Positions 8,386-20,016 of a DNA stretch of 64,000 bases are shown here, in pieces (within the stretch, counting starts at the first letter, position 1; each line of letters starts with the position of its first letter). The notes below the pieces were generated by a model, which ran no database searches, was not told the origin of the DNA, and worked only from the letters and a program-made list of their open reading frames with translations. Where the stretch lies: the NCBI RefSeq assembly GCF_026212465.1, contig NC_080049.1, positions 16,009,709-16,073,708 on the forward strand, written 5' to 3'. This DNA is from Amaranthus tricolor. Taxonomy: Eukaryota; Streptophyta; Magnoliopsida; Caryophyllales; Amaranthaceae. The translations under genes and the position numbers were made by a program.

Positions 8386-9801
8386 ATGGCACCCAAAAGA
8401 AAGATGAATAAATCGGGTACAAAATCCGAAAAAGGTGAATCATCCAAAACCAAAATTCCTGAACCAATAACTCCTATCATTCACTCACCTTTAAACTCTT
8501 TAGATGTTCCAAAACAGTGGTTTGAGAATCACACAGCGTATGAGAGATGGATTGATATTTTCAGGCAGCGCTCACTTTCTTATGTTGATATTATTGATTA
8601 CAATTTCTTCTTATTTGAAGATCTTGAGATTATCTCTGCTTTTATTCAATCTCCTCCTGGTATGTTGTTGAACCCTGGTTCTACTACATATCCTGCTCTT
8701 GTGAAAGTCTTTTATTCAAACTTGTCTTTTACTATGATTGATAGCAATCAGGCCTTAAGAAGCTTTGTCAAAGGACAAGAGATTATAATCTCTAAAATCC
8801 TAATGAATGATTTGTTAAAATTCTCACATGATGTTGATGATAAAACCCCTAACATTCTGGCGTTACAAAACGCTAAGGACATGTTTATTCTTGAATCCTA
8901 TTCTGATTTCTCTTCTGTTAAACAACTGACCCACAATGCCTTGAATTTATGTGGTAAATTACTACATTATATTCTTGTTAGATTTGTCTTCTCACGTAAC
9001 TCTTCAAGTGAATTAGTTACAAATGCCCATCTAATATCAATGTTGAAAATTGTCTCTCTTAAAAATATTGATTTTGCTTCTGTTATTTTCTCTACAATGC
9101 GATTTTGCAGTTCTCATACTCTGGTCCTCTATCTCTGTCAAAATTGTCTCTCTTAAAATTGTTCTCTTCCTTATGATAACTTATTGGCATTAATCTTTGA
9201 TCATTTTAATCTGCTCTCTGATTCAGCGGAAGTAGATTACTCTGGTCCTCTATCTCTGTCAAGTGAAATCCTCTCTCCTCTTGGTATTTTTAAAATACAT
9301 GGCAAGTATGAGTTATACTCACATTTGACTTCAACTGAGAAAGAGGATCTGCAAAAGATTCATGGTAAGCGGCTTTCACGTCTTGAACCTCACATTAAAG
9401 AGCACACCACTTTTTCCCGACTCCAGTCTCTTGACTTAGAGGTTGGTGAAATGAAATCTTCCTTACTTGATTTGCATGATAAAGTGTCTACTCTGACTTT
9501 TATGTTAGACACATTTATGAAAGACATGAAAGGTATGGTAGTTGAAGATGTGGTGGTGGAAGAAGAAGTTGATGAGGGTGTTGCTGCTATGCCACAAGAG
9601 GATGTTGTCATGGAGGAAGCAAAGGAGATGGAAGGAGAAAACGAGAAGGAAGCTGATGAGAAACAGACAGACAAGGAAATGGAAATTCCTGTTGCTCTTG
9701 ATACCACCCCAATCCAAACCATTACTTCAACTGTTGATGAAACCACTTCCCCTGGTAAACCAAAACCTTCCAGAAAAAGGAAGACTAGGTCCAGGAAGTA
9801 A
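8386..9801 (+). pseudogene. Sirevirus env-like / 'putative plant transposon protein' frame with internal stop, unit 1
   Basis: One 472-codon frame, open except for a TAA at 9154-9156. Residues 1-256 begin with a basic, Ser-rich tail (MAPKRKMNKSG). About 47-240 look like the plant transposon-associated domain Pfam calls Transposase_32 (PF20167; recalled, not searched): TYPALVKVFYSNL at 101-113 and SFVKGQEI at 126-133. After the stop the same domain resumes (LPYDNLLALIFDHF). It is followed by a heptad-like helix (about residues 350-380), an acidic Glu/Asp/Val run and a basic C-terminus (SRKRKTRSRK). Such frames lie between pol and the 3' LTR in plant retroelements, as here. The stop sits in a 39-bp insertion assembled from neighbouring sequence. 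A 256-residue product or read-through remains possible. Variants: Ile70, Arg204, Ser208, Leu216, Ser218. Confidence 0.6.
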
Positions 9802-10635
9802 TTTTAGTTGTTAATGGTTTATAAACATTTTATTTTATAACAATATTTTTATTAACAATCCCAACACTTTCCTCTCCTTGTTTATTTTTTGATGAAAGTC
9901 AAAAAGGGGGAGATATGTAAATTATTTTAGTATGCTTGCTTTGGGAGATTTATATTTTAATTCTTACTTTGTTTGCTTGCATATATCATGTTACATAAAT
10001 ATATTGTTGGACACATAGTATGCTAATGCTTAGAATAGATGATCTGATATATTGCTATGCTTTGATTTATTGATGAATTGTTTTGTTCATTCAACATTCA
10101 TGCTTGAGGGAGATATGAAAATTTATGGAAAAATTTGTGGAAATATGAAAATTTGTGGAAATATGAAAATTTGTGGAGATATTATTTTAATATGTTTCTG
10201 TTAAAAAAGGAAAAAGGAGATATAGATATAAAAATTGATAATTGCTGATTATTGATTATTGTTCATGTTCATAATGTTTGATAATCATGTTTTTGATATT
10301 AAGCATTGATATGATGCTACATTACAATAGTGATTATTATATTTGCATGTATTTTGATTGGATATTTGTTTGCATGCATAGATAATGAAACATGAAATCT
10401 TATTTGATTATGATGATATGAAACATGAAAATTCATTGGTTTATATTATTTTGTTTTTGTATTGTTCTGATTTGAAACTGTTTTCAAAATTTTAAAGAAC
10501 ATTCTGATTGATGATAAAGTCTTGAAAATATTCTGTTTAAAGATATATTGTTTATTCTTATCATGTTTTCAATTCATATTAACTTAGAAATATGATTTAG
10601 GAAAATATGGTTTTGACTATCATCAAGGGGGAGAT
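9802..10635 (+). other. Noncoding stretch with polypurine tracts before the 3' LTR, unit 1
   Basis: No gene. AAAAAGGGGGAGATA (9901-9915) and CATCAAGGGGGAGAT (10621-10635) are polypurine-tract-like primers for plus-strand synthesis; the second directly precedes the LTR. Several tracts before the LTR are a known Sirevirus trait. A minisatellite lies at 10113-10179. Corresponding stretches: 21433-22266, 33171-34004, 44909-45742, 56540-57373. Confidence 0.55.
10113..10179 (+). repeat. 18-bp minisatellite, about 3.5 copies
   Basis: AATATGAAAATTTGTGGA is repeated head to tail, with the first copy degenerate (ATTTATGGA and an internal shortening). It lies between the two polypurine tracts. Copy number is unchanged in the other units (from 21744, 33482, 45220 and 56851). 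Confidence 0.8.
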
Positions 10636-12129
10636 TGAAGATTCAACTCTCTTAAATAATGATAAGGGGAATTTGAAGACTCAATTCTCTTAAATCATGA
10701 TAATTCAAAACACATATTGATTAAACAAATAAATTAAGTAATTACATTTAGTTGTTTAATTAAGTCTAAAATCATATTTGATATACATTTGATAAGTGAT
10801 ATATATATTAAAGTTCGAAGATATTGGAATATGCTTAAAGAACTTAAGTTTATCTTAAAGTTGATTTTATAAGTCTTGAAATACGTTTCAAAGTCTTGAA
10901 GATAATTACGCGTATAATCAGGTTAATTTCGTATTATATTTGAAATATTTTAATAGGTCAAGGTTCATTAAAATTACCTTTGATATTATTTGAAAATAAG
11001 TTTGAATATTTCATTACACGTTTTGTTATTAAACGTTCAAATGTTTTATATTTAAACTTGAATTTAAATATGTGCTTAAATTAATTTGATGATTAAATAT
11101 AGTACAAGGTACACATGTTTTGTTAAATATAGTACACGGCTGTATTTGATGTTAAATTAGTTGTTATGCAAATTATAGAGTTTTCTATTAATAAGATGGT
11201 ATTTGAATTAACATTAAAAATAGAAAATGACTATTTAAATTAATACTAATAATAGAAATTAATTTGAATAATTAATTTAAACGTTGATAAATCTTGTTTG
11301 TGTTTAGTTTTCAATATCTTGTTTGAGTACTAACGTGGCAGCATAGCATTGGATATTAAAGACAAATTACAACACACAATGACGAAATTATTTTAGCTGT
11401 CAATACACGTCAGTTTGATGTTAAGCTCAAGATCTTAAGGACAGGCACAGAATGACCAGTTCAATAGAAAATAACGGAAAGGAGCCTTCTTGTTTTCCAA
11501 AATGTGTTGAGGCGTAACACTATATATATGAGGCTTCATTTAAGAATTAAGGATACATCTCTATGCACCTCTTCTTATAACTTTCTCTCTTTAGAAATTC
11601 TCTAAGTGTTTAAGAGTTGTAATTCTTAGTTCATCTAACTCTTACATTTGTAATAGGCTTAAGAGTTTTAAAAAGAGTTAGATTAAGTTTAATACGCCTA
11701 ACCAAGAATACGTTTCAAAGGTTCAACTTGTGAATCTCTATTGTGAGATTTGGGATTTGCTTTTATTAAAGGGACTTGTAATACGGTTCTTCAAGGGGAA
11801 GAACGTGGTGTGAGGAGATAGTGAGATCTTCTTGTTTGTATTAAAGTCGGATTAATAAAAGACGTTGAAATCCTACGGGTTGAAAGAGAACCCATAGGTG
11901 GGGAGTAGGTTGGTTAGTACCGAACCTCGTTAACATATCGTGTGTTATACTTTAAAGTTTATTTTCCGCACATACGTTATTGTTTACGAATTGACTCAAA
12001 ACTGTTCCAGAAAACATTTTTGACAGACTCCTCAAACTCTTGAGACAAGTTTTTAGACAAAATTTTAAATAGCCCAAACTCTCTATTCACCCCTCCTCTA
12101 GAGAGTATTCAACCTCCTATTAACTTTCA
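10636..12129 (+). mobile_element. Sirevirus-like 3' LTR spanning units 1-2
   Basis: Predicted 1494-bp LTR. It begins with TGAAG directly after the polypurine tract and ends with CTTTCA. U3 contains TATATATAT (11521-11529), so transcription would start near 11550. Possible polyadenylation signal AATAAA at 11854-11859; conserved CACCCCTCCTCTAGAG end motif near 12089. There is only one LTR per unit and no primer-binding site after it, so boundaries rest on one copy type and are approximate. Read-through would head toward the forward LBD gene at 14671. Confidence 0.55.
11521..11529 (+). promoter_or_regulatory. LTR TATA box
   Basis: TATATATAT followed by a T/C-rich stretch with CTTCTTATAACTTTCTCTC is typical of an LTR transcription start region. 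Other copies: 23152, 34890, 46628 and 58259. Confidence 0.5.
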
Positions 12130-12767
12130 TATACATTACTAAAAAATCAAATCAAAAGAAAATTAAAAAACTAATAATTATGCATAACAATGGTGACCCG
12201 TTTCGTGATAATAGAATTTTTTTCGTTCCTGTAATCTGTGTTTTTGCACCATGATTCCAGGGAAGGGAAAAAACCATTGAAAGAAACTCCCAACTACAAT
12301 AGACCACCCAAACAACTCAGAATTGGACTATGTTTTACGTTCACAAAAACACAAAAATAAAATCATAAACAACTACGCCAAATAAACTACAACAAGAAAC
12401 AAGAAAAGAAAGACAACCCTAGCTACAAGTAAAGAAAAACAGAATCAACAAGACCCCTACCCCCTACACGTACAAAACCCCCACGTTTGCCTGTGAGGTG
12501 GCAGAATAGTAACAAAACATTAATCTAATTAGATCATAAAAATACATAAAATCATTTGCAAAGGAGTAATTAATATTGATCAATAATTATAGATTCACAA
12601 CTTGTTTCAATACTACTTTTACTTAACACTTGATATTCGTAATTTTTGTCATTAATCTTTCTTCAATAAAAATTAGTTTGTTCTTCATTTATTGTTCTTT
12701 GAATTAATTATTGTGTCATTTGGTATTCAATTATTGGTTTTCTTGAATTTTTCATTTATTTCATACT

Positions 12768-13240
12768 TAGTCATGTTTAGTATCATCTTAGGGTTTGTTT
12801 TTATTGCTTTTACCATGATTAGTGAGTAGATCCAATTTTTAGGATTAGGGTTTGAACCTATAAGTCAAGTATGATTTGATTCTTGATTGTGTCTATGAAA
12901 TTAAGATTAAAGTGGGTGAATTGTTCTTATAACCCTAAATTAAACATGCTTTGTCGAACTAGTCAATAGAACTAGCGTGTGAGATTGGGATCGACTTTGC
13001 TTTAAGGTAAATCGTAGTTAAATTCTTAATAATTCGTTAAATAAAACTAGCGTGAATCGAATTAGTAAGGTCTAAATCTAATAGTTTATCAACAGAGCGA
13101 GAATTTAAGATTAACAAGATTATGTTTAACCACGTAATTAATTCGACATTTCATTGACACTAATGAGAATTTGATCATATAAGAGTTTAGGGGACTCCCG
13201 ACACTCTAGATCTCTTTATCATATAGCTTTAATCCACATT
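12768..13240 (+). mobile_element. Ty3/gypsy-like LTR-type fragment, unit 2
   Basis: Collinear copy of the unit-1 fragment with the same truncated right end at the palindrome. Confidence 0.4.
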
Positions 13241-14670
13241 CAAAAAATAAAAACTAAAAACAATTCACGATTTAAAGAAAACAAAAAACTCAAATGTTGG
13301 AACACTAACCAATATACCCTATATTTATTACTCCTCCCATTTTAATTTGTTTGTAAAACATAAGAAAACAACTCTTTAAAGAATAAATAAAATGTAATAA
13401 ACTAATTCAGACACACCAAGTATTATAATACTATAAGTATTGAATAATGTTTTCGAATAATGTTTTTGCTTACGTTTTAGAATTATGTTAATTTGATATA
13501 TTTTCTTTTGCGTCCATGCAATATAAATACTACACATAGATTAAGATTATGAATCATCACATTCAACAATTAACACTACCTTTACCTTTAATATATAAAC
13601 TAAATTAAAATAACACCAAATTAATTTTACACCATATTTGGGAACGATGATTTTCATTTGATTAAAATTGACTCAAATTTATTATTTAGCAAATTAAAAA
13701 TTTTCAAATTTGAATTTGTATCAAATTTCACCTTTGTTTTTAAGTAGTTAAAGTTAAAAATTTGAGAATAACTACTCAAACCTTATCATTTTCAAAATCT
13801 TCATTTAAAATTTCATGATTGAAATCTGTAATTTTAAATAAAATACTTGTTCCCAAACACAATATTAATGTATTTCTAAATGACCTCTTAACCTTTTATT
13901 TCTTATACTATTCTTAAACACCAAATTAATCTTTTAGTGAAAAATATTTTTCGATTCTAAATCCAATAAAGAATAATAAGTGTGTGTTTCACAGGAGGTA
14001 ATTGAAATTATAGAAAGTTTTTTGTTTGATTAAAGGGATGAGAATTGGCAAATGTTGAGATTTGCAAAGAAAAAGTCCCACAAAAAAGTCTTGGGGAGGG
14101 TGATATTTGGAGTAGAGACTTCAGATTTTTATAAAAAGACATTTTGCCCTTAATGAAAGTAGAAAATTAAGAGTTATAAGGATAATTTTATTAATATAAT
14201 TAACTTTTATCTAAATCCTTATTTAGTTATATCATTTGCCAAACAAAGATATAAAACATTTATTTTCAAAGTCTCGATTCACGTCTAGTGTCATCAAGTA
14301 TCAACTATTATCTTATAATTGTCGTTCCCACGTGTCAAACACCACGTTTTGATTGTCGATAATTTCTTTTTATAAAAGCACCACAGTCCAAATGGAATGG
14401 ATGATCCTTATGTTTTCCGTTTCCTAAAATTTAAAACGAAGCACAACTCTCCCCATTTCTTAAATTTAATTTGTTGAGAAGTTGAAGGAATTTTGAAAGA
14501 GTTTTCATTAATCGGTGAGTGTTGCTCAGAACATTGCTCTGAATAAAGCTTCATTTGTTTTCTTTTCTTTTATTAGTCTTTATTCCATTAATGGCTGTTT
14601 TCTCTTTCACTTTCTTTGACTCTGTTTCTTGATTGAATTATATCAGGTTTCTCTTTAAAGATCGGTAAAA

Positions 14671-15345
14671 ATGTCGTCTCCAAAAACAGAATGTGTTGCG
14701 TGCAAGTCTGTAGGCAAGATGTGCAATCAAGATTGTGTGTTTGCACAATTCTTTGGAACAGAAGAACATCCAGATTATAAGATTTTGGACACAGCGTACG
14801 GGATCAAAGATGTGATACAAATTGTAAACATGATAAGTAATATCGAGAATCAGAAAATCACATTGAAGTGGCTATTGGAACAGGCGAAGAAGGGGGTACG
14901 TTGTAAATTGTTTTCATATCCATTAGTGATGTGTAGTAATGATCTTGTTGGTCCGCGTGAGGTTCCAGTTTCAATGCTTCATTGTAGTTGTATTATGGCG
15001 GGTCTATGTATTTCTCTTGGTTGGCCAACTCTGCGTGTTTTTCCCGCGTACCAATACCACCCTGTAACGCTTCAGCAGATCCCCTTAGGGTCGTCGTCAG
15101 CTAATCCATATTTTATTGGTAATCCGCAACTTTTACTACAACGCCCGCCCACACCACCTTGGCAACATCTACAGTATGGTCAGCAACAGCTGCCCTTAAC
15201 ACCTCAACATCAATATGTTAGTGCGCAAACACCAGAACAAAACGAGCAACAAAATGAGATACATGAACCAAGCAGCTCAGGACGAAGGACTCAAAGACCA
15301 CGAACTCCACGCCAACTCAGGGTGAATAAGTCCAGCCTTAAATAA
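14671..15345 (+). CDS. LBD-like protein, forward copy, unit 2
   Basis: The protein is identical to the unit-1 forward copy (Cys107, Ser184, Pro188, Pro200, Gly204, Arg217). Promoter G-box at 14329 and 5'UTR intron 14515-14646 are intact. About 290 bp upstream of the TATA region, base 14124 is G (A in units 1 and 3). Confidence 0.75.
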   Translation: MSSPKTECVACKSVGKMCNQDCVFAQFFGTEEHPDYKILDTAYGIKDVIQIVNMISNIENQKITLKWLLEQAKKGVRCKLFSYPLVMCSNDLVGPREVPVSMLHCSCIMAGLCISLGWPTLRVFPAYQYHPVTLQQIPLGSSSANPYFIGNPQLLLQRPPTPPWQHLQYGQQQLPLTPQHQYVSAQTPEQNEQQNEIHEPSSSGRRTQRPRTPRQLRVNKSSLK

Positions 15346-15709
15346 TATACGTTTGGATTCAGCAAATATGTTAGCTGATCACTGAGTTAGAATTTCTGAT
15401 TTTGTTTGTTAGGTTGTTTGGATAAATAATGTACGTTTTAGGAAGGTTGTTAGGCTAAGAAATTCACGTTCTCTTCCATTCAGTAATCAGTTTTATTGAC
15501 AAGAATTAACTCAAGAAACATTAATAAACCCATAGGTCACAAATTCAAATCCTACTATAGCCAATTATCTATTATTTTTAAATGCAGTGAGGACATGTAT
15601 ATCCGCCCATGTTCACAAATAGCACCATTTTTTGTAGTGCAAGAATATTGCCTAGCATGGCAATTTATGCTTTGAAAGTTTTTTTGGCTGGTGAAATTGC
15701 AAGTTTGCT

Positions 15710-16553
15710 TCATAAACTTGATGTAAATTTGAATAAAATTGATATCAAAGCATAAGTTGGAGAAAAGGGACAAAAAAAACAATAAAAAAGCCTGCTGAGG
15801 AGAGCTTTGTTGTATGGTAAGATGCTTTTATTGATCATGTATGGTTTTATGTCACTTGTAGACATATTTTGAGACAATAAGAAAGGGGTGAATTGTTGTA
15901 TGAGTTAATATGCAACTTACTAAATTCGTCCATACATTCAACTAGAAATATAAGAACTACTCTGTCTTTAAGATTTCTGATTTGAAGTCAAACTCCAGAC
16001 TTGATTTATGAGAACATTGCACTGTCTCGAGATATCAAATAGGAACAACAGACCTTCTAAAATATTTCAACTTTCTGGTTACCACAGTCTATCACAATGT
16101 CCTTAACCAAGTCCTTTAGTACTATCCTCAACGATCCTACTCCAAACCTTGTAGTACCTAGATCCGGATCCTACTCCGGATCTTACACTGTATGATCTCT
16201 TAAAATAAAACTACTCATATTAGTGAAATTTAGTCACCATCAGAACATAAAGGTCAAGGAATTTTCCCTTTTTGATGATAATAAACTTAGTAACATAACT
16301 TAACTTCAGGTGACTGGTATTGTTATAACTTGATATTTAGGGATAATGGTTTACGAATGGTTAATTAGCTAATTATAATATTGGTAGTAACTTGGGGAAT
16401 AATTTAGTTTTAAGTGGTAGTTTTCTTATAAAAAAGAGGAATGAGAGGCTCATTAGTATCATGAAAATTGTTATACACTTGTTAGATGCGTTTTACTCAT
16501 TTTAGGAGATCTCAAGCCTCTCGAATTGCATGATTTACCGTTTTACTCATTTT
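15710..16553. mobile_element. Palindrome spacer, unit 2
   Basis: Same reversed LTR-like content as unit 1, with the 9-bp stem at 16160-16183 and the 17-bp direct repeat at 16489-16555. Confidence 0.35.
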
Positions 16554-16918
16554 AGCAAACTTGCAATTTCACCAGCCAAAAAAACTTTCAAAGCATAAAT
16601 TGCCATGCTAGGCAATGTTCTTGCACTACAAAAAAATAGTGCTATTTGTGAACATGGGCGGATATACATGTCCTCACTGCATTTAAAAACAATAAATAAT
16701 TGGCTATAGTAGGATTTGAACTTGTTACCTGTGGGTTTATTAATGTTTCTTGAGTTAATTCTTGTCAATAAAACTGATTACAGAATGGAAGAGAACGTGG
16801 ATTTCTTAGCCTAACAACCTTCCTAAAACGTATCTTATTTATCCAAACAACCTAACGAACAAAATCAGAAAATCTAACTCATTGATCAGCTAACATATTT
16901 GCTGAATCCAAACGTATC

Positions 16919-17593
16919 TTATTTAAGGCTGGACTTATTCACCGTGAGTTGGCGTGGAGTTCGTGGTCTTTGAGTCCTTCGTCTTGAGCTGCTTGCTTCA
17001 TGTATCTCATTTTGTTGCTCGTTTTGTTCTCGTGTTTGCGCATTAACATATTGATGTTGAGGTGTTAAAGGCAGCTGTTGCTGACCATACTGTAGATGTT
17101 GCCAAGGTGGTGTGGGCGGGCGTTGTAGTAAAAGTTGCGGATTACCAATAAAATATGGATTAGCTGACGACGACCCTAAGGGGATCTGCTGAAGCGTTAC
17201 AGGGTGGTATTGGTACGCGGGAAAAACACGCAGAGTTGGCCAACCAAGAGAAATACATAGACCCGCCATAATCCAACTACAATGAAGCATTGAAACTGGA
17301 ACCTCACGCGGACCAACAAGATCATTACTACACATCACTAATGGATATGAAAACAATTTACAACGTACCCCCTTCTTCGCCTGTTCCAATAGCCACTTCA
17401 ATGTGATTTTCTGATTCTCGATATTACTTATCATGTTTACAATTTGGATCACATCTTTGATCCCGTACGCTGTGTCCAAAATCTTATAATCTGGATGTTC
17501 TTCTGTTCCAAAGAATTGTGCAAACACACAATCTTGATTGCACATCTTGCCTACAGACTTGCATGCAACACATTCTGTTTTTGGAGACGACAT
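16919..17593 (-). CDS. LBD-like protein, reverse copy, unit 2
   Basis: Identical protein to the unit-1 reverse copy (Trp107, Asn184, Arg188, Ala200, Arg204, Thr217). Predicted 5'UTR intron 17618-17749. Convergent with the forward gene across 1573 bp. Confidence 0.75.
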   Translation of the reverse strand: MSSPKTECVACKSVGKMCNQDCVFAQFFGTEEHPDYKILDTAYGIKDVIQIVNMISNIENQKITLKWLLEQAKKGVRCKLFSYPLVMCSNDLVGPREVPVSMLHCSWIMAGLCISLGWPTLRVFPAYQYHPVTLQQIPLGSSSANPYFIGNPQLLLQRPPTPPWQHLQYGQQQLPLTPQHQYVNAQTREQNEQQNEIHEASSSRRRTQRPRTPRQLTVNKSSLK

Positions 17594-19110
17594 TTTTACC
17601 GATCTTTAAAGAGAAACCTGATATAATTCAATCAAGAAATGGAGTCAAAGAAAGTGAAAGAGAAAACCGCCATTAATGGAATAAAGACTAATAAAAGAAA
17701 AGAAAACAAATGAAGCTTTATTCCGAACAATGTTCTGAGCAACACTCACCGATTAATGAAAACTCTTTCAAAATTCCTTCAACTTCTCAACAAATTAAAT
17801 TTAAGAAATGGGAGAGTTGTGCTTCGTTTTAAATTTTAGGAAACGGAAAACATAAGGATCATCCATTCCATTTGGACTGTGGTGCTTTTATAAAAAGAAA
17901 TTATCGACAATCAAAACGTGGTGTTTGACACGTGGGAACGACAATTATAAGATAATCGTTGATACTTGATGACACAAGACGTGAATTGAGACTTTGAAAA
18001 TAAATGTTTTATATCTTTGTTTGGCAAAATAAGGATTTAGATAACTCTTAATTTTCTACTTTTATTAAGGGCAAAATGTCTTTTTATAAAAATCTGAAAT
18101 CTCTACTCCAAATATCACTCTCCCCAAGACTTTTCTGTGGGACATTTTCTTTCCAAGTCTCAACATTTGCCAATTCTCATCCCCTTAAACAAACAAAAAA
18201 CTTTCTGTAATTTCAATTCACTCCTGTCAAACACACACTTATTATTCTTTATTGGATTTACATTCGGAAAATATTTTTCACTAAAAGATTAATTTGGTGT
18301 TTAAGAATAGTATAAGAAATAAAAGGTTAAGAGGTCATTTAGGAATACATTAATATAGTGTGTGCGAACAAGTATTTTATTTCAAATTACGGATTTCAAT
18401 CATGAAAATATAAATGAAAAATTTGAAAATGACAAGGTTTGGGTAGTTATTCCCAAATTTTCAACTTTAACTACTAAAAAACAAAGGTGAAATTTAATAC
18501 AATTTCAGATTTGAAAAATTTTAAATTGCTAAATAATAAATTTGAGTCAATTTCAATCAAATGAAATCATTGTTCCCAAATATGGCATAAAATTAATTTG
18601 ATGTTATTTTAATTTAGTTTATATATTAAAGGTAAAGGTAGTGTTAATTGTTGAATGTGATGATTCATAATCTTAATCTATGTGTCCTATGGTATATTAA
18701 TGATGTGTAGTATTTATATTGCATGGACGCAAAAGAAAATATATCAAATTAATATAATTCTAAAACGTAAGCAAAAACATTATTCGAAAACATTATTCAA
18801 TACTTATAGTATTATAATACTTGGTGTGTCTGAATTAGTTTATTACATTTTATTTTTTCTTTTAAGAGTTGTTTTCTTATGTTTTACAAACAAATTAAAA
18901 TGGGAGGAGTAATAAATATAGGGTATATTGGTTAGTGTTCCAACATTTGAGTTTTTTGTTTTTTTTTTTAAATCGTGAATTGTGTTTAGTTTTTATTTTT
19001 TGTTTTTATAAAAAGTTAACAAACCACTTGCACATAAATAAAAAGTTTTATTGAACAGATCGTTTAGGTGAAAAGTAACTTTTGGAAATCAAATTGAAAG
19101 TACCAAAAAA

Positions 19111-19116
19111 ACCGAA
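19111..19116. other. 106-bp deletion junction (unit 2)
   Basis: The sequence passes directly from AAAAAAACC to GAAATTGC at 19113/19114, removing what is 7376-7481 in unit 1. ACC occurs at both breakpoints, as in microhomology-mediated joining. The same junction lies at 54220/54221 in unit 5. Confidence 0.9.
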
Positions 19117-20016
19117 ATTGCTACCCTTTGTAATTTTGGCTTTGGTCCCCCTTACGAATATGATATATAATTTAATAAAAATTTCCTAGAATAATCAAAC
19201 ATTTTCTTTCCTACAATAATCTCATCTATTGATTAACCTTGAATAATCCCAACTTTAAGAGGTATTTTCCTAGAATAAACTTGTTAATTGGATGACTTGC
19301 TATAGCAAATTTTATTTATTTTTAAAAAAAGATAAATTAAAATAAAATGTTGAAAAAATATTATTTATAATCATTCATGTAAGTTTTTTAAAAAGTTTTC
19401 TAATTTTATATTAATTTTTAGATTATTTTTTTTGGTAAACTGCCTACTATAAGAGGTCACCAAGTTACCCGAGTTTACTCTAGGCAAATACCCCTTAAAG
19501 TTGGGTTTATTTATAGTTAATCAATAGGTGGAATTATTATGGGAAAATCATGAAAAGGTTGGTGAAACAGCCCGACCCAGCGTAAATAGTATATTGAAAA
19601 TTTAATTTCAATTTCTTAAAAATTATTTGTTCTATAAAAATGCGATTTGTAATTAAATACCTTTAAACAATAAAGGATATTTAATTATTATATAAACAAA
19701 ATTGTTTGTTTAAATTACTTATGGACGTCAACCATGTATTAAGATCTTGTTCAGGATTTTGGTTCAAATCTAATTAATCTCATAATTTCATTTCCAAATC
19801 AAACACCTATTCACGTCATTGAACAATCGGTCAAGGTACACACCTTTTGCATTCCCTGTACTGTCAAATCAATTAATTGGAAGTACAAATGCATTGTACT
19901 ATACTCTTTTAATAGAGAGTGAAACGCATTTTTCATTCATTCACCACTATACTTTCTGATTTGTTTTTCAAACCGTCTCTTTCACCTTCCTTTTAAAGCC
20001 TTAAAAATCCTTTTCA

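Larger units (their letters stand above)
1..11738. repeat. Macrosatellite unit 1 (long type)
   Basis: First full copy of an 11.7-kb head-to-tail repeat: the bases at 1 recur at 11739, 23370, 35108, 46846 and 58477 and stay aligned throughout. This unit retains the 106-bp segment 7376-7481 that units 2 and 5 lack. The left edge is an arbitrary phase set by the window start, because the sequence begins inside an LTR. Diagnostic bases in the left half (A at 2386, 4505 and 4671) match unit 3; those in the right half (Ile70, Ser208, Ser218 in the env-like frame) match unit 4. Confidence 0.97.
13241..19002. repeat. Palindrome of unit 2
   Basis: Arms 13241-15709 and 16554-19002, spacer 15710-16553. 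The spacer carries G at 16243 and T at 16409, the variant set of units 4-6. The T-run near the right-arm end differs slightly in composition from unit 1. Confidence 0.95.

Noticed and set aside
9390..9746. Minus-strand Ser/Thr-rich frames inside the env-like frame, and a plus-strand frame at 9542-9814
   Set aside because: They are shadows caused by the acidic, low-complexity coding strand (Glu/Asp/Val codons); no independent promoter or domain.
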